The translations under genes and the position numbers were made by a program. From assembly GCA_023143455.1 (NCBI GenBank), contig JAGLHT010000012.1, forward strand, positions 1 through 62,248: DNA of 62,248 nucleotides. Direction: 5' to 3'. The notes under the pieces are model-generated. The model was given only the letters and a program-made list of their open reading frames with translations, did no database searches and was not told where the DNA came from. The stretch comes from Desulfobacterales bacterium (GTDB taxonomy: Bacteria > Desulfobacterota > Desulfobacteria > Desulfobacterales > Desulfobacteraceae). Positions 37,021 to 44,623 of this stretch are shown here, piece after piece (position 1 is the first letter of the stretch; each line of letters starts with the position of its first letter).

Positions 37021-39084
37021 TTAAACAAGATGCTCCTCTACAAGTGCAGTGAAATCAATTACCTCAATCTCACCTTCTTTTCCTGCTACCTTAATTGCAT
37101 CTTCTATATTTACAAGACAGAATGGACAGGCAGTAACAATTACATTTGCTCCGGCTTCTGCTGCCATATTAACTCTTAATACACCCATTCTTACTTCTTC
37201 TTCAGGTTCATAAAAGAGCATTAAACCACCACCACTGCAACAAAACGAGCGGTCACGGCTTTTCTTCATTTCAACTCTGTTCAAACCATTAATAGCATCT
37301 AAAACATTTCTGGGGTCATCATAAACTCCATTATGACGTCCAAGGTAGCATGGATCATGATAGGTATAAATTTTTTCAGGATTTTTTGCATCCCCTAAAG
37401 AAAGATCTCCTGAAATTACTTTTTGAGCCACAAACTGACTTATATGCTGAACAGGAGGAAGATCGGGATATTCGTTCTTTAAAGTATTGTATGCATGGGG
37501 GTCAGCTGTAACTATTTTTTTCGCACCACATTTTTCTATTGCTTCAATATTATGATCTCTTAATTCCTGAAAGAGAAGCTCTTCTCCAAAACGAATAACC
37601 TCATTACCGCTGTCTTTCTCCACCTTACCAAGAATACCAAAATCAACTCTTGCTTTAGTAAGTATTTTTGAAGTTCTCCTTGCAATCTCTTGAATATTAT
37701 CATCATAAGATGTGATACTATCAACAAAATAAAGAACGTCTGCTGTTACTTTCTTTTCAAGAATTTTGACTTCACATTCTTCTTTGAATTCTTCTTTGTT
37801 TGTCCAGTCAGCACGCTTTTTTTCCATTTTTCCATATGGATTACCACGCTTTTCAAGTGCGCTTAATGGTTTTTGAAGACTTTGCGGGACCATTCCCTCT
37901 TCAACCATGCCTCTTCTTAAATCAACTATCTTATCTATATATTCTATGCCAAGCGGACATTCTTCTTCACATGCACCACATGTAGTACATGACCATATTT
38001 CATCCTCGGTATAAATTGTTCCAACCAAAGACTCGGATTTATAAATCTTTCCGGAAAGAGGATAATTCTTAAACATAAGATCCCGTGCCTTGATTGTAAT
38101 AAACCTTGGAGAAAGAGGACGACCTGTTGTATTTGCCGGGCATTGGTCAGAACATCTTCCACAATCCGCACACGAATAAAAATCAAGCATATGTTTCCAC
38201 GTAAAGTCCTCAAGTTTTTTTACACCAAAGGATTCCAAAGCATCCAGTTCTTCTTCACTTACACCATATTTAACAGGCTTAATCTTACCCTTTGTAAGCT
38301 TCATGAAAAAAACATTGAATATTGATGTAATAACATGAAAATGCTTACCTAATGGAAGGAAGCAGAGAAAAAAGAAAAAAGCAATATCATGTAAAAAATA
38401 CATGAGAACATGGACTATCTGTAATGTTTTAAAGGAAAAACCAAGCAATAAGCCTTTAAAAATCCACGTCAAAGATAAAGGAGGAAAAAACTCAATTTGT
38501 CCTGCCTTATTAAAATTATATGCAGCTCCTGATGCCTCAAACAAACTTTCAGTCAACATAAGGACAGAAATAACAAAAAGAACAAATACAGCCTCTACAG
38601 TATGGTCTGTACCGTAATTTTTATGTGCAGCATATCTTGCAGGCTTGAAAATACCCCTTCGAATTGCTGCGACAACACATGCAATTAATACAAATGTTGC
38701 AGCATAATCTTTAATAAAATAATATGCATGGCCCAAAGCTCCACCAAATCCAGGGATTTCAAACCCCGCTGAAAAGCCAACAAAGACAAGCGCAAGCGTT
38801 CTTATGGAAAGTACTAAAAAGCCCGCAAAAATTACAATATGTAAAATACCCGCTAGCATATATCTAGGCTGCCTATACTGAACAAGCCAGATAACAATGA
38901 CTTTTTTAATTCGTTCTGCAAGGTTATCTGTTCTGTGATCCGGTGCAGACCGAACCAAAGGAGCAATACGCCTTACAATAATATATGCAAAAACACCTAT
39001 CCCAATTACTGCAATTATTAAAGATATAATATACCCGGGAATAAAACCGAATAATTTGTAACTTGCCGGACCAAATAACAACAT
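37021..39084 (-). CDS. EtfD-like membrane Fe-S oxidoreductase (ETF:menaquinone oxidoreductase)
   Basis: A 687-aa membrane protein. The N-terminal ~290 residues form a nitrate-reductase-gamma-like multi-helix heme b/quinone domain. Two [4Fe-4S] motifs follow (CADCGRCSDQCPA and CTTCGACEEECPLG, about 308-385), then two CCG (HdrD-type) domains, the second with HDPCYLGRHNGVY and FCCSGGG. Beside etfBA this is the family that passes electrons from reduced ETF to menaquinone during beta-oxidation. It lacks the FAD domain of classical ETF-QO, as expected for EtfD. Confidence 0.88.
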   Translation of the reverse strand: MLLFGPASYKLFGFIPGYIISLIIAVIGIGVFAYIIVRRIAPLVRSAPDHRTDNLAERIKKVIVIWLVQYRQPRYMLAGILHIVIFAGFLVLSIRTLALVFVGFSAGFEIPGFGGALGHAYYFIKDYAATFVLIACVVAAIRRGIFKPARYAAHKNYGTDHTVEAVFVLFVISVLMLTESLFEASGAAYNFNKAGQIEFFPPLSLTWIFKGLLLGFSFKTLQIVHVLMYFLHDIAFFFFLCFLPLGKHFHVITSIFNVFFMKLTKGKIKPVKYGVSEEELDALESFGVKKLEDFTWKHMLDFYSCADCGRCSDQCPANTTGRPLSPRFITIKARDLMFKNYPLSGKIYKSESLVGTIYTEDEIWSCTTCGACEEECPLGIEYIDKIVDLRRGMVEEGMVPQSLQKPLSALEKRGNPYGKMEKKRADWTNKEEFKEECEVKILEKKVTADVLYFVDSITSYDDNIQEIARRTSKILTKARVDFGILGKVEKDSGNEVIRFGEELLFQELRDHNIEAIEKCGAKKIVTADPHAYNTLKNEYPDLPPVQHISQFVAQKVISGDLSLGDAKNPEKIYTYHDPCYLGRHNGVYDDPRNVLDAINGLNRVEMKKSRDRSFCCSGGGLMLFYEPEEEVRMGVLRVNMAAEAGANVIVTACPFCLVNIEDAIKVAGKEGEIEVIDFTALVEEHLV

Positions 39085-39211
39085 TGTAAAAACCTCCTAA
39101 ACTTTTTGTCTTAACTTAAAAAATATATTCTAAATTTTTAATAAAGAAAACCAAATTCGTCAAGCAAAACTGAATTTTTCTTATGTATTGAATTTATTAA
39201 ATATATACCGT

Positions 39212-39799
39212 TTATTTAACACCTTTTAGGCCATTTAGAAACAAATCAACAAGTGGATCTGACATGGAAACCAAATCGTATTTCCCATCAGCTGCCACCC
39301 ATGTATTAATCACACCTTCAACAGCCCCCAAAACAAAACGCTTGGCAAGACCTACAAAAAGATCCTGCCTCATCTCACCTTCGATTTGCCCTTGTTCTAT
39401 AATATCAGAAAGAAGTTCCAAATACATTTTGGAAATATCTTTCACTTGTGGCTCAATGTCTCGACGGTATCTTATTTCAGATTGAAATATCACTGCCATA
39501 TTTTCATCACGCTGAAATTGATCGAGATGACACTTAATAAGATTTCTGAGTTTATCCTCTGCGTTATTACCTTTACTAACCGCATCATACATTTTTTTGA
39601 AAACTGCCTCAGTTTTATAACTTATAAACTGATAAAGAATATCATTTTTATTCTTAAAATATAAATATATTGTCCCGTCTGCAATATCTGCTTCTTTTGC
39701 AATTTGGGAAATAGTTGCTTTATGAAATCCTAAGTGCGCAAAAACAGCTCCGGCACTTGTTAATATTTCATAATATTTTTTTGATTTATCTTTCTCCAA
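39212..39799 (-). CDS. TetR-family regulator (fatty-acid/acyl-CoA type)
   Basis: A 195-aa repressor. The helix-turn-helix is ATISQIAKEADIADGTIYLYF (about residues 23-43). The C-terminal ligand domain resembles the YsiA/FadR-like TetR group that responds to acyl-CoA. It lies directly upstream of the etf operon on the same strand with a 127-bp gap, so control of beta-oxidation electron transfer is likely; the ligand is inferred. Its own operator lies just before the ATG. Confidence 0.85.
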   Translation of the reverse strand: MEKDKSKKYYEILTSAGAVFAHLGFHKATISQIAKEADIADGTIYLYFKNKNDILYQFISYKTEAVFKKMYDAVSKGNNAEDKLRNLIKCHLDQFQRDENMAVIFQSEIRYRRDIEPQVKDISKMYLELLSDIIEQGQIEGEMRQDLFVGLAKRFVLGAVEGVINTWVAADGKYDLVSMSDPLVDLFLNGLKGVK

Positions 39800-39826
39800 A
39801 ATATAGCTACCCCATAAAATTGTTAA

Positions 39827-39848
39827 TTAATGAATAATCATTCATTAA
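39827..39848. promoter_or_regulatory. Palindromic TetR operator
   Basis: A perfect palindrome TTAATGAAT-N4-ATTCATTAA lies 28 bp before the TetR start codon. The core TGAAT-N4-ATTCA matches the style of operators bound by fatty-acid TetR regulators, so autoregulation is likely. No second equally good site was found before the EtfD-like gene. Confidence 0.7.
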
Positions 39849-40475
39849 TACAACTATATTTATTGGAAAATGTCAAGGTCTTATTTTAAAAAAGCACAAA
39901 GGCTTTTCTCTTGTTTTACAATCAGTTACCCAAACAATAGAACTTTTATTCATAAATATGAACCCTGTTTTTCTAAAATTTATCCCATGAAGGTATATTC
40001 ATTTTTCAGAACCCCAGGTAAACCTACAGCTTGGGCAACGATTACATCTTTACCATTGTATTGTATGTTATTGATGGCAAGAAAGGTACTGATTATTATA
40101 CAGTTTTGTTAAAACTGTAATAGGGAAATTATTATTCAAAAATGATTTGTAATTTAAGATAAACCAATCAGTCCGACTTAAGACATAATTGCAACCACTG
40201 CCATATAAATCTGATTTATATTCAAACCCCAATCATCTGAAATAGTATGCACTGGTTAGAAGGCATTAAGGCAATAGCCATTCCAGTTATTAATTTTATT
40301 AACCTCATTGAAATTGTCCTTCTTTTTTGGAAGACTCAAAGGCGTGAATTATGTATTTTTTCAACTGATTACTCAATATCTCATGGGGAATTTGTACCAA
40401 ATGTTTAATGGAACTCAATAATTCATAATTTCGGGAAATCAACTTTTCAGCAAAAAAGGGTAAAAGAATAAAAGA
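39849..40475. other. Gene-poor gap left of the DGR
   Basis: No gene is supported in these about 630 bp. On the minus strand about 40466-40305 is open and reads AEKLISRNYELLSSIKHLVQ at its start, ending at a TGA (40305-40307). It begins right behind VR1, the position held by avd behind VR2, so it may be a decayed gene, but it matches nothing I recognise. Confidence 0.35.
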
Positions 40476-42809
40476 TCAAAGTTTAATCCTGGAACAACGA
40501 AACCCGAGAGTGAAGTCCCGTAAAAACGGGCTGTCGTTGCCGCGACTGGCACAACGGCAGAGACCACTATCGTCGAAGAACGACCCGCCGCGCAATACAG
40601 GTATCTTTCTTTTCTTGTTTTGTAATTCTTTAACATATTCTTCAATAGTATCTTCTTTTAGTAATTTTAGTAACTTTTCATCAAAAATAAAATCATCACG
40701 GTTTTCACCATCGTGATAATCAGTTTGTGTCCATTCCCAAACATTACCAGCTAAATCATAAACGTTTTCAGGAGTTTTACCCTCCTTAAAAATTCCAACA
40801 GGTGAAATTCTGCCTATTTTTGATTCCTCGTAATTACATTTATTCGGATCAATATTTTTTCCCCATGGATATTCACGCTTTTTTTCTCCTGCTGCTGCTG
40901 CCTGCCATTCAAACTCAGAAGGAAGCCTGTACAAGTATCCATCTTTTTTACTTTCAGTCAGCCATCTGCAAAAAGCATCTGCCTCATACCATGAAACACC
41001 AACAACAGGAGAGTTAGGGCAGTTCCATTTTCTTTCATTCCAGTATGATGGCTCTTTATCTTTTAAATTTTTGAGAAATTTTATACCTTCTTTACTCCAA
41101 TAATCTTTATTTTTGTATCCTTTATCAGCAACAAACTTTTTAAACCATAAATTCGTTACCGGATATTTTGAAATCTCAAAAGCGGGTATTTTTTTTAGAC
41201 CTATTTTTTTAAGATCATAATCTCCTTTATTAATTCTTATAAAATCAGTATACCCTCTTTCATATCCAAGTCTGCCAAGGTTTTCTCCGACTTCATTTAA
41301 AATTTCCGGTTTTTCTTTGCCTGCACGCAGAATAGTCAGCATTCTATCCTTTGCAAGACCACAGACCTTATCTTGTCTATTATCCTTATGAATATCAAGT
41401 AATGCTTTTGAAACAACTCTCCATCTATAAAAATGATTATTGGCATCATCATTTAATACATCTCTGATAATCCCATTTGCACTCCCACTGCCTCTGATGC
41501 TCAAGAATCCAATAAAAAGTTCTACAACCTCACGATATCGTTTATCATCTATAAATGGTGAGATTATATCATATGGGGATTTTTCAGAAGTATTTAACAT
41601 ATAACTTGCTGTTAAAAATTCCTGAAATGTCAGGTGGGAAAATCGGTACTGGCCATTTTCTAAATGCATAAGACCACTGCCGGATTCAATTCTTTCAAAC
41701 CTGTCTTTTGGCAATTCATCGGTTTCTTTGAAATGTTTTTTTATTATCCTTACAGCACCCAGCTCATCTATTCCCCTGCTATTATCAACAAACATAGTAT
41801 GAGCAAGTTCCATCATAAAGGAATATACTTTAGTTTTTTCATTTTCAAATTTACTGAACAGTCTTTTTATAAAACGTTCATATAGCTCTGCTCTCTGATC
41901 AGGTAATTCTTTCAAATCATTATATAATATACACATGGCTGTCAGCATAAGAGGATTTCGTTTTAAGGCGTCTATATCTTCATTAGCTTTTATTTCACCT
42001 GTCATTTTTTTTGCAATATCTTGTCCTGTGACTGATCCTTTCTGATAAACCGCAGCAAACCACGTGTTTATAAAATTTGTAACCTGTTCATTTGTGAAAT
42101 CTTCGACTTTGGCAATTCTATCGCCAAATCTTTTGTTAGAAGCGCCTTCAATCCCATGTTGCCTTCCTGCAAGTATGACTTTAATGCTATCATGCTTGAG
42201 CCTGAAATCAGCAAATGAATTTACAATAAACTCTCTAACACCAGTTTCAACTTCATCCAACCCATCAATAAGAAAAACAGCTTTGCCCTGTTCACAAAAT
42301 TCTTGAATTACTTCCATGCTCAAGCCATTATCAACCACTTCCTGAATATGCCATTTTAAAAGATTAGAAACACCCTTTGCCATACTGATTTTTTTATATG
42401 GATACTTTTTAAAGTCCTTCATAAAAAGAATGATTGGCAGGATATTTTTTTCAAATAATTTTGTATTATTACTAATAATTGATCGCAAAAGATGCTTCAT
42501 TAATGTAGTTTTACCTGAACCGGCAGAACCCTGCACAACAAGGTATTCACCTTTTGCAGCAAGTTCTTCTATATTGATAATGTTATCTTTTCCTCGAATA
42601 TTTTTAACATCCTTGCTTTTTTCAGGATTCTCAGTAAAAAGAGGTTGATACAAATCAGGAAGGCTTATATTTACAATTTTTTCATCTCCCCTTAAAAGAT
42701 CAATATCCATATTTAATAATTCACATACTTCTTTGATAACCGCTCTCTCTTCTTGTAGATCACCGGGAGAAGCTATAAAAACATTATACTCGGCTATAAA
42801 ATTAGACAT
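40476..42809 (-). CDS. DGR target 1: DUF4062-NACHT NTPase with variable FGE/C-type-lectin domain
   Basis: A 777-aa protein. It starts with a short DUF4062-like piece (YNVFIASPGDLQEERAVIKE, about 7-26). The NACHT NTPase has Walker A GSAGSGKTTLM (about 95-105) and Walker B VFLIDGLDEVE (about 175-185), followed by a helical region. An FGE-sulfatase-like domain begins near 526 (KYPVTNLWFKKF) and ends in the variable region (residues about 737-773, within LRGGSF..GFRCS). ATG 42809 is preferred since GGAG lies upstream and DUF4062 begins there; an upstream in-frame start at 42893 would add 28 unrelated residues. It is a STAND-type sensor whose binding face is diversified by the adjacent DGR. Confidence 0.88.
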   Translation of the reverse strand: MSNFIAEYNVFIASPGDLQEERAVIKEVCELLNMDIDLLRGDEKIVNISLPDLYQPLFTENPEKSKDVKNIRGKDNIINIEELAAKGEYLVVQGSAGSGKTTLMKHLLRSIISNNTKLFEKNILPIILFMKDFKKYPYKKISMAKGVSNLLKWHIQEVVDNGLSMEVIQEFCEQGKAVFLIDGLDEVETGVREFIVNSFADFRLKHDSIKVILAGRQHGIEGASNKRFGDRIAKVEDFTNEQVTNFINTWFAAVYQKGSVTGQDIAKKMTGEIKANEDIDALKRNPLMLTAMCILYNDLKELPDQRAELYERFIKRLFSKFENEKTKVYSFMMELAHTMFVDNSRGIDELGAVRIIKKHFKETDELPKDRFERIESGSGLMHLENGQYRFSHLTFQEFLTASYMLNTSEKSPYDIISPFIDDKRYREVVELFIGFLSIRGSGSANGIIRDVLNDDANNHFYRWRVVSKALLDIHKDNRQDKVCGLAKDRMLTILRAGKEKPEILNEVGENLGRLGYERGYTDFIRINKGDYDLKKIGLKKIPAFEISKYPVTNLWFKKFVADKGYKNKDYWSKEGIKFLKNLKDKEPSYWNERKWNCPNSPVVGVSWYEADAFCRWLTESKKDGYLYRLPSEFEWQAAAAGEKKREYPWGKNIDPNKCNYEESKIGRISPVGIFKEGKTPENVYDLAGNVWEWTQTDYHDGENRDDFIFDEKLLKLLKEDTIEEYVKELQNKKRKIPVLRGGSFFDDSGLCRCASRGNDSPFLRDFTLGFRCSRIKL
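40489..40598 (-). repeat. DGR variable repeat 1 (VR1)
   Basis: 110-bp near-repeat of the template at 43026-43135, in the last 40 codons of target 1. Aligned by eye it differs from TR at 21 positions, and every difference is at an adenine of the TR coding strand (T on plus). The outer 15-20 bp at both ends are identical to TR. The encoded variable residues replace the run of Asn codons of the template. Confidence 0.95.
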
Positions 42810-42843
42810 AAAACTCTCCTGATATAAGTAAGTATGAAATAAA

Positions 42844-42886
42844 TTCTGTTTCGGGTTTTCGGTTAGCCTACTAGCCCGAAACAGAA
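42844..42886 (-). promoter_or_regulatory. Hairpin upstream of target 1, possible end of the RT-TR transcript
   Basis: Perfect 12-bp arms TTCTGTTTCGGG (42844-42855) and its complement (42875-42886), with a 19-nt loop. On the minus strand it follows the TR and is followed by AATTTATTTC, so it may act as a weak terminator or as a structural part of the TR-containing RNA. Confidence 0.5.
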
Positions 42887-43025
42887 AGAGCATAATTTGT
42901 TCTAAAGGTTAAATTATTAACCAAAAGAAGCAGGATCAGAGTCTGGATTAAAACATAGCACTCTCTTTTTCTTTTATTTGGAAAAAGACTCTGGCTAAAG
43001 ATAATTTTACTTATCTTTTTTAATA
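42887..43025 (-). ncRNA. Spacer RNA segment downstream of the DGR template
   Basis: Non-coding stretch right after TR in the direction of transcription. It holds small inverted repeats: CAGAGTCT (42937-42944) with AGACTCTG (42986-42993), and GGTTAA/TTAACC (about 42908-42922). In the Bordetella phage DGR the RNA downstream of TR is needed to prime cDNA synthesis; this segment is in the same place, so an equivalent role is inferred. Its ends are not known. Confidence 0.4.
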
Positions 43026-43135
43026 CTGGAACAACGAAACCCGATATTGTTGTTCCGTTTATTCGGGTTGTTGTTGTTGCGATTGGCACAACGGCAGTTA
43101 TCACTATTGTTGTTGAACGACCCGCCGCGCAATAC
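43026..43135 (-). repeat. DGR template repeat (TR)
   Basis: 110-bp template, 3 bp after the RT stop codon. Read on the minus strand it would encode [18 protein letters not shown] and so on, with 13 Asn (AAC/AAT) codons, the classic composition of a DGR template that allows adenine mutagenesis to reach many residues but no stop codons. It carries 34 coding-strand adenines. It matches VR1 and VR2 at all other positions. At base 43025 TR differs from both VRs at a non-adenine, a likely IMH* versus IMH difference that fixes the direction of information transfer. Confidence 0.95.
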
Positions 43136-43138
43136 ATT

Positions 43139-44221
43139 TTAACTCTGCCCCTTAAATGAAACTGATTTTTTCCTGACAAATTTTATTTTTGAAAACATTT
43201 CACCCCTGAGTCTATAACTGTTGGCATGTTTTACATGTCCTATCCAGCTCATCAACGAAGCCTTTATTTTATCAAGATTGATGATTCCTTTAGAATACTT
43301 ACTCTCCATTATTTTTAATCTTTTTCGATATGCTTTAACAATACTTTTTCTAACTTTAGTATATTCAGGGAAAATGCGATATCCTAAAAAATCAACACCT
43401 TCAGAAGTCCGATAAACCCTTGTCTTATTTTTATGCAGTTTAAGTCTTTCCGTGTCAAGGAAATTTTGGATTTCAACTTTAATCGTTTTAAGCTCCTTTT
43501 TTGAATTACCAAAGATTACAAAGTCATCACAGTATCTGATATAATGTTTTGCTTTTAATTTCTCTTTAACATAATGGTCAAAGTCATTCAAATACAGGTT
43601 CGCAAAAAACTGGCTGGTAAGATTGCCAATGGGAATACCTTTCTTGTTTTGCAGAGGTGTAAAAAGATCATCACCGGAAAAATAAAATATATTATTTTTA
43701 TCCTCCCTTGAGTCAATTATTTTTTTTATCAGCCATAAAGTATCTTTACATTTAATTTTTTTCTCTATTTTTTCATACAGAATTTTATGATCAATGCTTG
43801 GAAAGTATTTTCTTATATCGCATTTTAAAACATATGGATTTTTTTTCTGGAATTGTTTATATCTCTTAACTGCTCGATGTGTTCCCTTAAAGCGTATGCA
43901 GGCATAAGTGTCATGAATAAATACTGGTCCGATTAAAGGTTCAATAATATTAATAATTGCATGATGAATTACCCTGTCAAAGTAGGGAGCTGCACTGATC
44001 AGTCTCAATTTAGGATCATAAATATGAAAGTCCCTGTATCTGCCAGGCTGGTAGGTTTTATTTTTCAAGCATTCAATAATTTTAAAAATATTTTTCTCCA
44101 GTTCCAGTTCAAACAAGGTTGTTGAATGTTTAAGTTTTTTACCTTTTCTTGTTTTCCTTGCTGCTTTAAAAATATTTTCAAAGCAGATTATTTGAGAAAA
44201 CAAATTACCATGACGTTTCAT
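43139..44221 (-). CDS. DGR reverse transcriptase
   Basis: A 360-aa reverse transcriptase of the DGR type. The catalytic Asp of motif A is in KCDIRKYFPSID (about 131-142). The DGR-style motif GIPIGNLTSQFFANLYL lies near 190-207, and the polymerase box is YCDDFVIFG (about 227-235). A C-terminal thumb-like part includes DFLGYRIFP. There is no maturase X or HNH endonuclease domain, which argues against a group II intron. The ATG overlaps the end of the avd gene by 4 bp (ATGA). The TR begins 3 bp behind its stop. Confidence 0.95.
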   Translation of the reverse strand: MKRHGNLFSQIICFENIFKAARKTRKGKKLKHSTTLFELELEKNIFKIIECLKNKTYQPGRYRDFHIYDPKLRLISAAPYFDRVIHHAIINIIEPLIGPVFIHDTYACIRFKGTHRAVKRYKQFQKKNPYVLKCDIRKYFPSIDHKILYEKIEKKIKCKDTLWLIKKIIDSREDKNNIFYFSGDDLFTPLQNKKGIPIGNLTSQFFANLYLNDFDHYVKEKLKAKHYIRYCDDFVIFGNSKKELKTIKVEIQNFLDTERLKLHKNKTRVYRTSEGVDFLGYRIFPEYTKVRKSIVKAYRKRLKIMESKYSKGIINLDKIKASLMSWIGHVKHANSYRLRGEMFSKIKFVRKKSVSFKGQS

Positions 44222-44577
44222 GTTTTTGTCCTGTTTTTACAAAACTTTAGCCATCCACCGATCTCTTTTCCTATTCCATCGATTTTTTCCGAAAGAAAAG
44301 TATATCTTTTAAAAGTCAGGTATTTTAAATCCATTGAAAGTCTTACCAGATATCTCAACTGCTCAAGTTTTAAATTTACTTTAGTCAAAAGCTCAACTTT
44401 ACCTTTAGAATAAACAGCCTGGATAATCAAATCCTGAATATCTAAAAAACCGGTTTCAATCCTGTCTGCCAATAAAAACTTCTGGGAGCGAGGAAATTTT
44501 TCAAGTATGGGAATGATCCATAAAAGAAGATCATATATTTTTGTCAATGCATTAATGTTCTTATCTATTGTTTGCAT
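44218..44577 (-). CDS. avd: DGR accessory protein Avd-like (four-helix bundle)
   Basis: A 119-aa all-helical basic protein. Residues about 5-30, 35-62, 65-90 and 90-115 read as four amphipathic helices, including FPRSQKFLLADRI and LLTKVNLKLEQLRYLVRLS, typical of the Avd/23S-IVP four-helix family. In known DGRs Avd binds RT and the template RNA and is required for mutagenic homing. It begins 34 bp after the target 2 stop and overlaps the RT start, an arrangement specific to DGR cassettes. Confidence 0.88.
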   Translation of the reverse strand: MQTIDKNINALTKIYDLLLWIIPILEKFPRSQKFLLADRIETGFLDIQDLIIQAVYSKGKVELLTKVNLKLEQLRYLVRLSMDLKYLTFKRYTFLSEKIDGIGKEIGGWLKFCKNRTKT

Positions 44578-44578
44578 A

Positions 44579-44623
44579 TTTTTTGCAAAAAAGGGTAAAA
44601 GAGTAAAAGATCAAAGTTTAATC
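44579..44623 (-). repeat. Sequence behind VR2 shared with VR1
   Basis: Downstream of the VR2 core, the stretch from 44585 to 44623 (GCAAAAAAGGGTAAAAGAGT and on) is repeated behind VR1 (40450-40488) with one difference, G for A. It includes the last target codons, the stop and the 3' flank. TR lacks it beyond TTTAAT. The palindrome TTTTTTGCAAAAAA (44579-44592) is perfect here, but broken behind VR1. Confidence 0.7.

Noticed and set aside
40305..40466. Possible third DGR gene behind VR1
   Set aside because: Only about 50 codons open, no start codon or ribosome site and no similarity recognised; left as a note in the gap entry.
42871..43179. Open frame across the DGR template on the minus strand
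   Set aside because: It is a shadow of TR in another frame. Similar shadows occur across VR1 (40439-40645) and VR2 (44565-44807) and resemble each other only because the repeats do.
43139..44221. Group II intron reverse transcriptase
   Set aside because: No maturase or endonuclease domain and no intron RNA ends; the adjacent TR/VR pairs and Avd gene make it a DGR RT.
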